Assembly (NCBI RefSeq): GCF_001908725.1
Contig: NZ_CP018725.1
Location: 3,348,001 to 3,412,000 of the forward strand
Direction: 5' to 3'
DNA length: 64,000 bases
Source of the DNA: Xanthomonas vesicatoria ATCC 35937
GTDB taxonomy: Bacteria; Pseudomonadota; Gammaproteobacteria; Xanthomonadales; Xanthomonadaceae
Shown piece by piece: positions 21,452 to 30,263 of the stretch. A program made the position numbers and the translations under genes. The first letter of the stretch is position 1. Every line of letters starts with the position of its first letter. The notes beneath the pieces are model-generated. The model saw only the letters and a list, made by a program, of their open reading frames with translations, was not told where the DNA came from and searched no databases.

Positions 21452-22312
21452 TTAGCTCAGCAACGCTCCCAGGCGCTGCGCCGCCAGCTTCAACGGCTCC
21501 AGCAACTGCGTCTGCATGGCCTGCAGGCTGACGCGCCCGGCTTGCGCGCCGATATTGAGCGCGGCAATCACCTCGCCACGCAGGTTGCGTACCGGCACCG
21601 CGATCGAGCGCAGGCCGATTTCCAACTCCTGGTCGGTCAAGCACATGCCTTCGCGGCGCGCGCGCGCCAGGATCTCCAGCAGCGCCGAGGCCTGGGTCAC
21701 CGTGCGGTCGGTGCGCGGGCGCAGCGTGGTGCGCTCCAGATAGGCCTGCAAGGTATCGCTGGGCAGGGCGGCCAGCAACACCCGTCCCATGGAGGTGCAA
21801 TACGCCGGCAGCCGCGTGCCGGGGCGCAGCCCGATCGACATGATCCGCACGGTCTCCGCGCGCGCTACGTACAGCAGGTCATCGCCGTCCAGCACGCCCA
21901 GCGAGCAGGATTCGTGCAGTTGGTCGCGTAGTCCGTCCAGCACCGGCTGCGCGGCCGCGGTCATCGCCGAAGACGCCGCATACGCACCGCCAATGCCCAG
22001 CACGCGCGGCAACAGCACATAGCCACGGCCCTGCTCACCGACATAGCCCAGCTTGGCCAGCGTATGCAGCACCCGCCGCACCGCCGCGCGCGAGATGCCG
22101 GTTTCCAGGCTGATCTGCGACATCGTCACTTCGCGCGAGTGCTGGGCGAACACGCTCAGCACCACCAGACCGCGCCCCAGCGAGGTCATGAAGTCCGGGT
22201 CGCCTTGAGCGGCGGCAATCTGCTGCATCAACTCGTAGGGCAGGCCGCTCTCGCTTCCGGTCGCGGCGATGGCGGCGGGGCGTTTGCGGCGGCTGGCGGT
22301 GGGCTCGGGCAT
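21452..22312 (-). CDS. pcaR: IclR-family regulator of the pca genes
   Basis: The 286-residue protein has an N-terminal IclR helix-turn-helix (SLGRGLVVLSVF, then ETGISRAAVRRVLHTLAKLGYV) and a C-terminal effector domain (PAYCTSMGRVLLAALP, GMCLTDQELEIGLRSIAVPV). This is the PcaR/PcaU/PobR branch that responds to beta-ketoadipate or protocatechuate. It lies convergent to the hydrolase remnant at the end of the pca operon. PcaR-like boxes are found at the pcaI promoter. No strong Shine-Dalgarno precedes the ATG at 22312. Confidence 0.87.
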   Translation of the reverse strand: MPEPTASRRKRPAAIAATGSESGLPYELMQQIAAAQGDPDFMTSLGRGLVVLSVFAQHSREVTMSQISLETGISRAAVRRVLHTLAKLGYVGEQGRGYVLLPRVLGIGGAYAASSAMTAAAQPVLDGLRDQLHESCSLGVLDGDDLLYVARAETVRIMSIGLRPGTRLPAYCTSMGRVLLAALPSDTLQAYLERTTLRPRTDRTVTQASALLEILARARREGMCLTDQELEIGLRSIAVPVRNLRGEVIAALNIGAQAGRVSLQAMQTQLLEPLKLAAQRLGALLS

Positions 22313-22343
22313 CGGATCGCGTGTCAGGCAGGTCCACGCATGG

Positions 22344-22402
22344 TAAGCGCTCGCGCCAATGCATGCTTCCGGTCGCACTGTGTGCGTCGCATGTAAGCGC
22401 TT
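22344..22402. repeat. Two TAAGCGCT motifs between pcaR and the RIO kinase
   Basis: GCATGGTAAGCGCTC and GCATGTAAGCGCTTC occur 50 bases apart; the second holds the perfect palindrome AAGCGCTT. They lie in the divergent promoter region of pcaR and the kinase and could be operator half sites, binder unknown. Confidence 0.3.
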
Positions 22403-22458
22403 CACCCTGGTTGCCGCATAATCGCTGCTGACTTGTTTCGGATCGGTCCCCCTCGTCC

Positions 22459-23319
22459 ATGAAAACCCCCAAGGGCCTGCAGCCGCTGATCGACGACGGT
22501 GTCATCGACGAAGTGTTGCGGCCACTGAAGAGCGGCAAGGAAGCCTCCGTCTACGTGGTCAGCGCCGGCGAGGACATCCTGTGCGCCAAGGTCTACAAGG
22601 ACATGGCGCAACGCAGCTTCCAGGCGCGCGTGCAATACCAGGAAGGCCGCAAGGTGCGCGGCAGCCGCCAGGCGCGCGCGATGGGCAAGGCCACCAAGTT
22701 CGGTCGCCGCGAAGCCGAGACCGCCTGGAAGAACACCGAAGCCGATGCGCTCTACCAGCTGGTGGATGCCGGCGTGCACGTACCCAAGCCACGCGGCTAT
22801 TTTCATGGCGTGCTGCTGATGGATCTGGTCACCGACGAAGCCGGCCACAGCGCACCGCGCCTGGGCGAAGTGGAACTGGAACCCGAGCAGGCACGCGCAT
22901 TCCATATCAGCCTGATCGGCGATGTGGTCAAGATGCTGTCGTTGGGTCTGGTGCACGGCGATCTGTCCGAATACAACGTGCTGGTCTCGCCCGAGGGCCC
23001 GGTGGTGATCGATTTCCCGCAGGTGGTCAGCGCCGCCGGCAACAATGCCGCGCGCGACATGCTGCTGCGCGATGTGCACAACCTGCGCGACTGCCTGGGC
23101 CGCTTCGCTCCGGACCTGCTGGACACCCACTACGGCGAAGAGATGTGGGCGCTCTACGAAAAGGGCGAGTTGCGCCCGGACAGCGCGCTCACCGGCCGCT
23201 TCAAGTTCGACACCAAGCGCGCCGACGTGCGCGCCATCCGCGCCTCGATCGAAGACGCGCGGCAGGAAAACCTGATCCGCCAGCAAGGCCGTGAAGCCGC
23301 AGCCGAAGACGACGATTGA
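22459..23319 (+). CDS. RIO1-type atypical protein kinase
   Basis: The 286-residue protein has the RIO kinase core: an ATP-binding lysine in DILCAKVYKDM, the catalytic loop LVHGDLSEYNVL, and the metal-binding VVIDFPQ. The RIO order and spacing are intact. RIO kinases act in ribosome maturation in archaea and eukaryotes; the role of bacterial members is not established, so no substrate is proposed. It is divergent from pcaR. Confidence 0.85.
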   Translation: MKTPKGLQPLIDDGVIDEVLRPLKSGKEASVYVVSAGEDILCAKVYKDMAQRSFQARVQYQEGRKVRGSRQARAMGKATKFGRREAETAWKNTEADALYQLVDAGVHVPKPRGYFHGVLLMDLVTDEAGHSAPRLGEVELEPEQARAFHISLIGDVVKMLSLGLVHGDLSEYNVLVSPEGPVVIDFPQVVSAAGNNAARDMLLRDVHNLRDCLGRFAPDLLDTHYGEEMWALYEKGELRPDSALTGRFKFDTKRADVRAIRASIEDARQENLIRQQGREAAAEDDD

Positions 23320-23748
23320 TCGCTGCATGCGTATCCACGCGCGTTGCCACTGCGACGGGCGAGTCGGCCCTCGGCCAGGACTGCATTGATCCAGCCACAG
23401 GCCGTTGCCTGGGGACTGACACAAGGGACGTGACGCGGTACGTGCGCATTGAAGGCGCTACCCTGGATGAAACGCGTTGCAGCCATATCCGGCACCGCCT
23501 GCGCCCGCAGGCTGCCCATGGGTTCTTTACTGCGCGTGGGCGCGATGCAACGCAGCAATTGTGGCCGCCGCTGCCGCTTGCGGGCCTGCAAGATCGAACG
23601 CAGTGCATGTCGAAACCCTTGTGTGGCAAGCCAATCATGGGGTCGCTCAATCGTCTTGATGCATCTGAGTAGATCGTTATAAAAACTAATGATTATCTGA
23701 AATAAGTATCAGGCAAACTCGGCAATCCTCACTGCCAGCGAGACCGCC
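23320..23748. other. Intergenic stretch with an AT-rich promoter-like end
   Basis: No gene is visible in about 430 bases. The last 80 bases turn strikingly AT-rich (around 23670-23710), a likely promoter for the following hydrolase. Its minus strand includes GATAATCATTA, which matches 11 bases of the right half of the Fur box but lacks a good left half. Confidence 0.4.
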
Positions 23749-24696
23749 ATGTTCGATCCCGATGTCGTTCGCTTGTTCACCGTTCTACAGCAGGCCGCCC
23801 AGCCACCGATGGAAACGCTGCCCCTGGCAGAGGCACGCGCGATGATGCGAGGGTTGAGTACGCAGCTCGGCTTTCCGGTGCTGGAGATGGCGCAGGTGCG
23901 CGCGGTGCATGCAGACACCGCTGCCGGCAGCGTGCCGCTGCGGCTTTATCGTCCGGCGGGCATGAGCGAGGGTCCCGCACCTACCTGCCTGTTCGTGCAT
24001 GGCGGCGGGGGCGTAGTCGGCGATCTGGATTCGCATGACGATGTCTGCCGGCAGCTTGCCGCACGCGCCGGTTGTCAGGTGCTGGCCGTTGATTACCGCC
24101 TCGCGCCGGAGCACCCCGCGCCGGCCGGAGTGGAGGACGTCATTGCCACGGTGCAGTGGCTGGCTGCGCATCCGGAGCAGGTGGGCGCCGATCCGCAGCG
24201 CTTGGCGCTGGCCGGCGACAGCATCGGCGGTGCGATGGCTGCTGCGGCTGCAATTGCCGCACGCGATGCCGGCATCGCGCTGCGCTGCCAGCTGTTGCTA
24301 TACCCGCTGACAGACACGCGCGAAGACAGCGGCGAGCACCCGTCCCGCACGACCAATGCAGACATCCCGCCACTCACGCGGCAGGCCACGCAGTTCTTCA
24401 ACCAGCATTTCATCAAGGACCCGGCCGTCACCCTGGATTGGCGTGTTTCGCCGCTGCTGGCGCCTGAACTGAGCGGCGTTGCGCCGGCGTTGATCGTGCT
24501 GGCCGAGCGCGACATCCTGCACGACGAAGGCCTGCGTTATGCCCAGCGCCTGCGCGCAGCAGGCGTGGAGGTCAGCGTGCACACCTTTCCCGGCATGGTG
24601 CACGGCTTCATCCAGATGGGCAGCATCATCCAGGCGGCTGACAAGACTTTGGACATGTGTGCCGAAACGCTGCGACAGCGGCTGTTGCCGGTGTGA
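23749..24696 (+). CDS. HSL-type alpha/beta hydrolase (esterase)
   Basis: The 315-residue protein belongs to the hormone-sensitive-lipase (bacterial family IV) esterases. The oxyanion motif HGGG is at residues 84-87 and the nucleophile lies in AGDSIGGAMA. A later aspartate in ERDILHDEG and the histidine in MVHGFIQM complete the triad. There is no signal peptide, so it should be cytoplasmic. Substrates are probably short-chain esters; the physiological one is unknown. Confidence 0.85.
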   Translation: MFDPDVVRLFTVLQQAAQPPMETLPLAEARAMMRGLSTQLGFPVLEMAQVRAVHADTAAGSVPLRLYRPAGMSEGPAPTCLFVHGGGGVVGDLDSHDDVCRQLAARAGCQVLAVDYRLAPEHPAPAGVEDVIATVQWLAAHPEQVGADPQRLALAGDSIGGAMAAAAAIAARDAGIALRCQLLLYPLTDTREDSGEHPSRTTNADIPPLTRQATQFFNQHFIKDPAVTLDWRVSPLLAPELSGVAPALIVLAERDILHDEGLRYAQRLRAAGVEVSVHTFPGMVHGFIQMGSIIQAADKTLDMCAETLRQRLLPV

Positions 24697-24849
24697 TCGA
24701 GCGTGCTGCCGGCATCGGCAACCCGCTCGGCGGCATGGTGCGCTGGGTGGGTTGGTACGCGACGCGGATGCAATCGCACAGCCAATGCACTCCACTCGAA
24801 CACACGCCCATGCAATCCGGCACTGACTGCCAGTGTAGCTCGGAGATGT

Positions 24850-25560
24850 TTAGAAATTGAAGCGAAACGTCGTCATCAATACGTGGTTTTCGCGGTCCAC
24901 CGCACGCGTATTGACGAACTGGTTGAGATAACCAATGTCCATATTGGCGATGGGGTTGAATTTCCAGTTGATGCCGACAAAGACGCGGTTCTGATCGATG
25001 CCGCGGCGCGCGCCCCATTGGGTCTGATCGAGATTGACGAACAGCTCGTTGAAGAGCACCCAGGACAGTTGCGGGCTGAATCCACTCGGTCGGGTGGCAC
25101 GAAGCATCTGGCGCACCCGGTAGCCTTCATCGCTGAAGCCTTCGCGATGACGCTGTTCCAGGCGCGTCCGGCTGGTAATGGTGATATCGGCGATGGGGTC
25201 GAACTGATATTGAAATTGTCCCCACCAGCGATTTTCGCGGTTGGACGGCTGGCCGGCCGGATGGCTGATGATGGTGTCATACCCCATCCAGGCACTGGCC
25301 TTGGCGTTGAGCCGGTAAAACACCGCAGGGCGCAGGATCAACTGATCGAACTGCTCGCCCTCTTCGCGCCAGCGCGGATGAATATCCATGCTCCAGTAAA
25401 GGTTTTCGACCGGCAGTTTGCCCTGGGCGTAAATACTCAGCCAATACCGTCCATCTTCTTCGGTATTGGCATGTGCCGTTGAAATACTTGCTAGCAGTAA
25501 AAACAGAACAGGGCCCGCGGTGCGAAACGTTGCGGCCCGTAGCGTGCTAAATGTGTTCAT
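24850..25560 (-). CDS. DUF2490 outer-membrane protein
   Basis: The 236-residue protein has a signal peptide (LFLLLASISTAHA) and then alternating amphipathic strands rich in aromatic residues (WWGQFQYQFDP, RVFVGINWKFN). It ends in a terminal phenylalanine (TTFRFNF), typical of outer-membrane beta-barrels. The pattern matches DUF2490 proteins of unknown function. It is convergent with the esterase gene. Confidence 0.8.
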   Translation of the reverse strand: MNTFSTLRAATFRTAGPVLFLLLASISTAHANTEEDGRYWLSIYAQGKLPVENLYWSMDIHPRWREEGEQFDQLILRPAVFYRLNAKASAWMGYDTIISHPAGQPSNRENRWWGQFQYQFDPIADITITSRTRLEQRHREGFSDEGYRVRQMLRATRPSGFSPQLSWVLFNELFVNLDQTQWGARRGIDQNRVFVGINWKFNPIANMDIGYLNQFVNTRAVDRENHVLMTTFRFNF

Positions 25561-26197
25561 TTAGTCAAATGTGTCGTCGTTGGCAAATCATAGCAACATC
25601 TCTTGTGTTTCTATCGACCGTCTGGTCGACCCGTAGCGCCTTTGTTCGCCGGCAGCTTCGTTAATCGGGATGCGCCATCGTTTCGGCGCATCGGATGACG
25701 TTCTGTCGAGGAGGCGAGGCGTCGCCGGGTTTGCTGGTACACCCTTGCAGCGTCGTCCATCGTTCGTCAGTGCTGCCATCATCGGTGCCGAACCGCGCAG
25801 GCGCGCAGCCACTCGCCGGTATTGCAATCGATGCGTCCGGTCGCCGCTGCACCAGCATTCCCGGCGTCTGTAATGCAAAATGCCCGTCCCGATCGCGCAA
25901 CCTGTAGTGGCCAGGCGCGCCCAGGCAGTGCGTAATCGGTCTGGCCGGGGCGTAGCGGCGTGGGGATGTTGAAGTGCCGCTCCAACAGATCCGCAAGCGA
26001 CTCCAGGCGTCGCCCTGCCGCGAATGGGGCAGGGCTATGGTTTCCTCAGCGGCCGTGCGTTGGATTTGCCTGGAGCCGACTATCCATGACGGCCGGCGAT
26101 CGCTCGCATCGGCCAATCTTGCGCGTTAGAGCGCGTCGCGCAGCGGTCGCATACCTACCCGATGCTCGCGGACGCCCGTCAACAGTCGCCATCTCGA
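25561..26197. other. Gene-poor stretch, possibly a decayed gene
   Basis: I find no recognisable intact gene in about 640 bases. On the minus strand between about 26070 and 25780 there is protein-like sequence in two successive frames (GRRLESLADLLERHFNIPTP, then HYRLRDRDGHFALQTPG in the next frame). This suggests a small frameshifted remnant, but I cannot name a family. Confidence 0.35.
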
Positions 26198-28102
26198 TCA
26201 AGCCACCTGGCTGCGGCGCGCGCGTTCCAGATGCACCAGCAGCAGCGAAATCGCCGCAGGGGTCATGCCCGGGATGCGTTGCGCCTGGCCGATGTGTTGC
26301 GGACGCACACGTTCGAGTTTTTGCTGCACTTCAATCGACAGCCCCCGCACGTTGGCGTAGTCGAACCCTTCCGGAATCGGCGTGGTTTCCTGGCGTTGCT
26401 GGCGCGCGATATCGTCGCGCTGGCGATCCAGATAACCGGCGTACTTGACGCTGATTTCCACCTGTTCGGCCACCTGCGTATCGTCTACGCCCGGCCCCAG
26501 GGTTGGCACACGCATCAGCGCAGCGTAGTTGAGTTCAGGGCGCTTGATCAGGTCCAGCACATTCGTTTCGCGACTGAGCGACACGCCCAGTGTCTGTGTC
26601 ACTTCGCGGCCCAGCGCATTGCCCGGTGTCGCCCACAGTGCCGACAGACGTGTGGTTTCGCGCTGCACTTGTTCCTGCTTTGCCGAAAACCGCGCCCAGC
26701 GCAGGTCGTCGACCAGCCCCATCGCGCGGCCAACGCCGGTCAGGCGCGCATCGGCATTGTCCTCGCGCAGTTGCAGCCGGTACTCGGCGCGGCTGGTGAA
26801 CATGCGATACGGCTCGGTGGTGCCATGGGTGATCAGATCGTCCACCAGCACGCCCAGGTAGGCTTCGTCGCGGCGCGGCGACCACGCCGGCAACCCTTGC
26901 ACATGACGGGCGGCGTTGAGACCGGCCAGCAGGCCTTGCGCGGCGGCTTCTTCGTAACCGGTGGTGCCGTTGATCTGCCCGGCGAAGAACAGCCCGCCGA
27001 CCGCCTTGGTTTCCAGCGAGGCCTTGAGCCCGCGCGGGTCGAAGAAGTCGTATTCGATCGCGTAGCCGGGGCGGGTGATGTGCGCCTGCGCAAAGCCATG
27101 GATCGAGCGCACCAGCGCCAGCTGCACGTCGAATGGCAGCGAGGTGGAAATGCCGTTGGGGTAGATCTCGGTCACCTCCAGGCCTTCGGGTTCGACGAAG
27201 ATCTGGTGGCTGGTCTTCTCGGCGAAGCGCACCACCTTGTCTTCGATCGACGGGCAGTAACGTGGGCCGATGCCTTCGATCTGCCCGGAATACAGCGGCG
27301 AGCGATGCAGCGCATTGCGGATGATGTCGTGGGTCTGCTCGGTGGTCTGGGTGATCCAGCAGCTGACCTGTCGCGGGTGGTCGCCGACCTGGCCCATGAA
27401 CGACATCACCGGCAGCGGGTCATCGCCCGGCTGCTCGACCATCACGCCGTAGTCCAGCGAGCGCCCATCGATGCGCGGTGGGGTGCCGGTCTTGAGCCGG
27501 TCGATGGCGAACGGGCGTTCGCGCAGGCGCGCGGCCAGGGTGGTGGCCGGCGGGTCGCCCATGCGCCCGGCCGCATATTGGGTTTCGCCCACATGGATCT
27601 TGCCGGCCAGGAAGGTGCCGGCGGTCAGCACCACCGCCGGTGCCTCGAAGCGCAGCCCGGTCTGGGTGATGACCCCGCGCACGCTGTCGGCCTCGCTTGC
27701 GCCGTTGTGGATGATCAGGTCGTCCACCGCCGCCTGGAAGACGGTCAGATTGGGCTGCGCCTCGACGATGCGACGGATCGCATTGCGATAAAGATTGCGG
27801 TCGGCCTGGCAACGCGTGGCGCGTACTGCCGGCCCCTTGGATGCATTGAGCGTGCGCCACTGGATCCCGGCCAGATCCGCCGCGTGCGCCATCGCGCCGC
27901 CCAGCGCATCGATCTCCTTGACCAGATGGCCCTTGCCGATTCCGCCGATGGCCGGATTGCAGCTCATCGCGCCCACGGTCTCGATGTTGTGGGTCAGCAG
28001 CAGGGTGCGCGCACCGGCGCGCGCGGACGCCAGCGCAGCCTCGGTGCCGGCATGGCCGCCGCCGATCACGATGACGTCGAAGCGGTAGAAAGAGTCGGAC
28101 AT
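26198..28102 (-). CDS. mnmG: tRNA uridine 5-carboxymethylaminomethyl modification enzyme MnmG
   Basis: MnmG (GidA) works with MnmE to install the carboxymethylaminomethyl group on wobble uridine U34 of several tRNAs, using FAD. The 634 residues fit the family. The N-terminal FAD motif is [21 protein letters not shown], followed by the diagnostic [16 protein letters not shown] and the [14 protein letters not shown] segment. No strong Shine-Dalgarno precedes the ATG. A perfect CRP/Clp-type palindrome lies about 90 bases upstream. Confidence 0.97.
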   Translation of the reverse strand: MSDSFYRFDVIVIGGGHAGTEAALASARAGARTLLLTHNIETVGAMSCNPAIGGIGKGHLVKEIDALGGAMAHAADLAGIQWRTLNASKGPAVRATRCQADRNLYRNAIRRIVEAQPNLTVFQAAVDDLIIHNGASEADSVRGVITQTGLRFEAPAVVLTAGTFLAGKIHVGETQYAAGRMGDPPATTLAARLRERPFAIDRLKTGTPPRIDGRSLDYGVMVEQPGDDPLPVMSFMGQVGDHPRQVSCWITQTTEQTHDIIRNALHRSPLYSGQIEGIGPRYCPSIEDKVVRFAEKTSHQIFVEPEGLEVTEIYPNGISTSLPFDVQLALVRSIHGFAQAHITRPGYAIEYDFFDPRGLKASLETKAVGGLFFAGQINGTTGYEEAAAQGLLAGLNAARHVQGLPAWSPRRDEAYLGVLVDDLITHGTTEPYRMFTSRAEYRLQLREDNADARLTGVGRAMGLVDDLRWARFSAKQEQVQRETTRLSALWATPGNALGREVTQTLGVSLSRETNVLDLIKRPELNYAALMRVPTLGPGVDDTQVAEQVEISVKYAGYLDRQRDDIARQQRQETTPIPEGFDYANVRGLSIEVQQKLERVRPQHIGQAQRIPGMTPAAISLLLVHLERARRSQVA

Positions 28103-28180
28103 GGGCGTGGACTAAGAGCGGAAAGGGGAAAACGGCCGCGGAAGTATCGGCTGAAGAGCGGTTGAGGTCATCAATTCACT

Positions 28181-28206
28181 AAAAATGTGACGTAAATCAC
28201 ATTTTT
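28181..28206. promoter_or_regulatory. CRP/Clp-type binding site
   Basis: TGTGACGTAAATCACA (28186-28201) is a perfect match to the TGTGA-N6-TCACA consensus of the CRP family, which the Xanthomonas regulator Clp also recognises. It is flanked by A5 and T5, extending the palindrome to 26 bases. It could act on mnmG (minus strand) or on a plus-strand RNA starting near 28235. Confidence 0.7.
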
Positions 28207-28234
28207 AAACACTGACCCTCAAGTCGGCATGTTT

Positions 28235-28370
28235 CGTGCGGATATCCCTACTGCACCCGTCGTGGCATTGCGACATGGGCGCAAAGGCTGGAATTGGAAC
28301 AGGGGCCAGCCGCGCGTGCGACGGGGTAGCGTAAGGGTCGGTAGTCGGGGGACTGCCGACCCTTATTTTT
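28235..28370 (+). ncRNA. Candidate structured small RNA
   Basis: This stretch holds no gene but folds into three consecutive hairpins. The first is CCC-GTCG paired with CGAC-AT-GGG (28256-28279). The second is GGCTGG/CCAGCC with a 14-base G-rich loop (28286-28311). The third is a strong intrinsic terminator (28333-28370). The 5' end is a guess: it places the CRP/Clp site centre at -41.5, the class II position. No clear -10 box supports it. Confidence 0.45.
28333..28370 (+). terminator. Strong intrinsic terminator with no upstream gene
   Basis: The arms AAGGGTCGGTAGTC and GACTGCCGACCCTT form a 14-base-pair stem with one G-T wobble and a GGGG loop, followed by ATTTTTT on the plus strand. No plus-strand protein gene precedes it, so it should end a non-coding transcript. 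Confidence 0.75.
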
Positions 28371-28443
28371 TGCGGGGCGCCAGGCGGCTCACCTATTCGA
28401 GACACCAACGTTCAATACCGACAGGCGCTGCGCCAGCACGGTA

Positions 28444-28481
28444 AATGCATAAAGCCCCGGCATGCCGGGGCTTTATGCATT
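28444..28481. terminator. Perfect 38-bp palindrome, bidirectional terminator-like
   Basis: The half AATGCATAAAGCCCCGGCA is followed at once by its exact reverse complement. The core AAAGCCCCGG/CCGGGGCTTT resembles bidirectional terminators. It may end transcripts from the lipoprotein gene on the minus strand and from the candidate small RNA on the plus strand. Confidence 0.55.
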
Positions 28482-28490
28482 GAAGGCGCC

Positions 28491-28542
28491 GATATCCGAC
28501 AGGGCCGGAACAGGGGGGATCCAGATTTCCCTGTCGGACATC
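28491..28542. repeat. Long hairpin sharing a loop motif with the candidate small RNA
   Basis: The arms GATATCCGACAGGG and CCCTGTCGGACATC pair at 13 of 14 positions around a 24-base loop. The loop contains GGAACAGGGG (28507-28516), which also occurs in the loop of the hairpin at 28286-28311 (28296-28305). Confidence 0.5.
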
Positions 28543-28680
28543 GACATAAGTCGGTCAGTGAGGCGGACCGGGTCACAACATGACGCGGCGAGTCACACAG
28601 AGCACCTAGCTTGCGACCAAGTGCTAGCTGAACGCAAGCCCCCAATGTTGGCATTTGTGGGACGTGTCGCAGTCAGCTTG

Positions 28681-29145
28681 TCAGGGGATCTGCTGACGAC
28701 TGTTGCGTGGCGCGGTCTGACGCTGGATTTCGCGAATCACGCGGGGCGGGGCACCGATCCGTGCCGGTGGCCGCGCGGGTGGTGCGCCAGTCGCCGGTGG
28801 CGAATTCGGTCGCTGTGGACGCGGGCCGTTAGGTCGCGGGCCATTGTTGTACGAGCCGTTCGGACGCGGTGGGCGGTACTGGGGGCGGCGATCGTACGGC
28901 CGGTAGTAGTAGCCACCGCCACGATAGACCGGATACACAGGGTAGTCGTACAGCCCAATCGCGCCGGCACCATAGGGGGCTCCGTAAGGGCCACCGTAGG
29001 AATAAGGCGAGTATCCGGGAGGGTAACGGTATTGCACGGCAGGGGCGCCACGGTAATAGCCGCCCGATCGACCTCCGGTGTAGTCGTAGGTTGCGCAGCC
29101 GCTCAGGGCCAGTAGCCCGGCAGCGAAGATCAGACGGAATTTCAT
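28681..29145 (-). CDS. Small glycine/tyrosine/proline-rich lipoprotein
   Basis: The 154-residue protein has a lipoprotein signal peptide with lipobox LSGC (MKFRLIFAAGLLALSGC). The mature part is low-complexity: first Gly-Tyr-Pro-rich repeats (GGYYRGAP, YSYGGPYGAPYGAG, YYYRPYDRR), then Pro-Asn-Arg-rich repeats (RPNGPRPQRPN). Such proteins are usually anchored in the outer membrane; their function is unknown. GGAGG precedes the ATG. Confidence 0.75.
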   Translation of the reverse strand: MKFRLIFAAGLLALSGCATYDYTGGRSGGYYRGAPAVQYRYPPGYSPYSYGGPYGAPYGAGAIGLYDYPVYPVYRGGGYYYRPYDRRPQYRPPRPNGSYNNGPRPNGPRPQRPNSPPATGAPPARPPARIGAPPRVIREIQRQTAPRNSRQQIP

Positions 29146-29303
29146 GGATGGTGCCCTCCTGCAACCATGGTGCTACTTTCGAACCGATGCATTGAATCGG
29201 TCCTTAACTGTGCAGCAATGTGGCGCTTTTTCATCGATCCAGCATGCGCAGGCAGTGTGCGTGCGAGCCGTGAAGAGCGGAGCGATACGTTAATCTTGCA
29301 GGC

Positions 29304-30263
29304 ATGATCGAGACGGTCCCTCTTGCCCATTCAGATGTCCTGCAGGCCGCCGCGCGCATTGCGCCGCACTGCGCGACGACACCGTTGCTGACCTCGCACC
29401 ATCTGGATGCGCTCTGCGGCGCGCAGTTGTTCTTCAAGGCCGAGCACCTGCAGCGCAGCGGCGCGTTCAAGTTTCGTGGCGCCTGCAATGCGGTGTGGTC
29501 GTTGCCGGACGACCTGGCGCCTCTCGGTGTGGTCACCCATTCGTCCGGTAACCATGGTGCGGCGTTGGCGCTGGCCGCCCGTACCCGCGGGATCGGCTGT
29601 CATGTGGTGGTGCCCGAAGGCGCCGTTGCCGCCAAGCTGGCCAATATCTCCCGGCATGGCGCCACGCTGTGGCGCTGCGCCCCGACCATCGCCGCCCGCG
29701 AGCAGATGTGTGCCCAGGTCCAGGCCACCAGTGGCGCGACCTTGGTGCATCCGTACACCGATCCGGCCGTGATCGCCGGCCAGGGGACGGCCACGCTGGA
29801 GTTGCTGCATCAAAGCGGCGGGCTGGACGTGCTGCTGGCGCCGGTTGGCGGCGGCGGGCTGGCGGCCGGTGCGGCGTTGGCGCTGCGGTCTGCGCCGGGC
29901 TGTGCACTGGTGCTGGCCGAGCCGAGCGGGGCGGCCGACACCGCGCGCTCGCTGGCGGCCGGGCAACGCCTGGTCGACTTCGTACCCGACACCGTCTGCG
30001 ATGGTCTGCGCGGCACCCTGGGTGCGCCGAACTTTGCGCTGCTGCAAGCCGGCGGCGCACAGGTGATCACGGTGGACGACGCGGCCGTGGTGCAGGCGAT
30101 GCGGCTGATCTGGCAGGTGCTCAAGCAGGTGCTGGAGCCGTCTTCGGCCATCACGCTGGCGGCGCTGCTGGCCGAGCCGGCGCGCTTTGCCGGGCGCAGG
30201 GTCGGGCTGATCCTGTCCGGCGGCAATGTCGATCTGGACGCCCTGCCGTGGGCCGCCGCGTGA
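29304..30263 (+). CDS. PLP-dependent threonine/serine dehydratase-like protein
   Basis: The 319-residue protein is a fold-type II PLP enzyme. The cofactor lysine lies in SGAFKFRGA, the substrate loop is SSGNHG, and the phosphate-binding loop is PVGGGGLAAG. Length without an ACT domain fits catabolic threonine dehydratase, serine racemase or hydroxyaspartate dehydratase; sequence alone does not separate these. Its stop codon overlaps the GTG start of the next gene. Confidence 0.85.
   Translation: MIETVPLAHSDVLQAAARIAPHCATTPLLTSHHLDALCGAQLFFKAEHLQRSGAFKFRGACNAVWSLPDDLAPLGVVTHSSGNHGAALALAARTRGIGCHVVVPEGAVAAKLANISRHGATLWRCAPTIAAREQMCAQVQATSGATLVHPYTDPAVIAGQGTATLELLHQSGGLDVLLAPVGGGGLAAGAALALRSAPGCALVLAEPSGAADTARSLAAGQRLVDFVPDTVCDGLRGTLGAPNFALLQAGGAQVITVDDAAVVQAMRLIWQVLKQVLEPSSAITLAALLAEPARFAGRRVGLILSGGNVDLDALPWAAA

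Noticed and set aside
26162..28165. Very long plus-strand open frame opposite mnmG
   Set aside because: It mirrors the MnmG gene, lacks a plausible start and has no recognisable domain.
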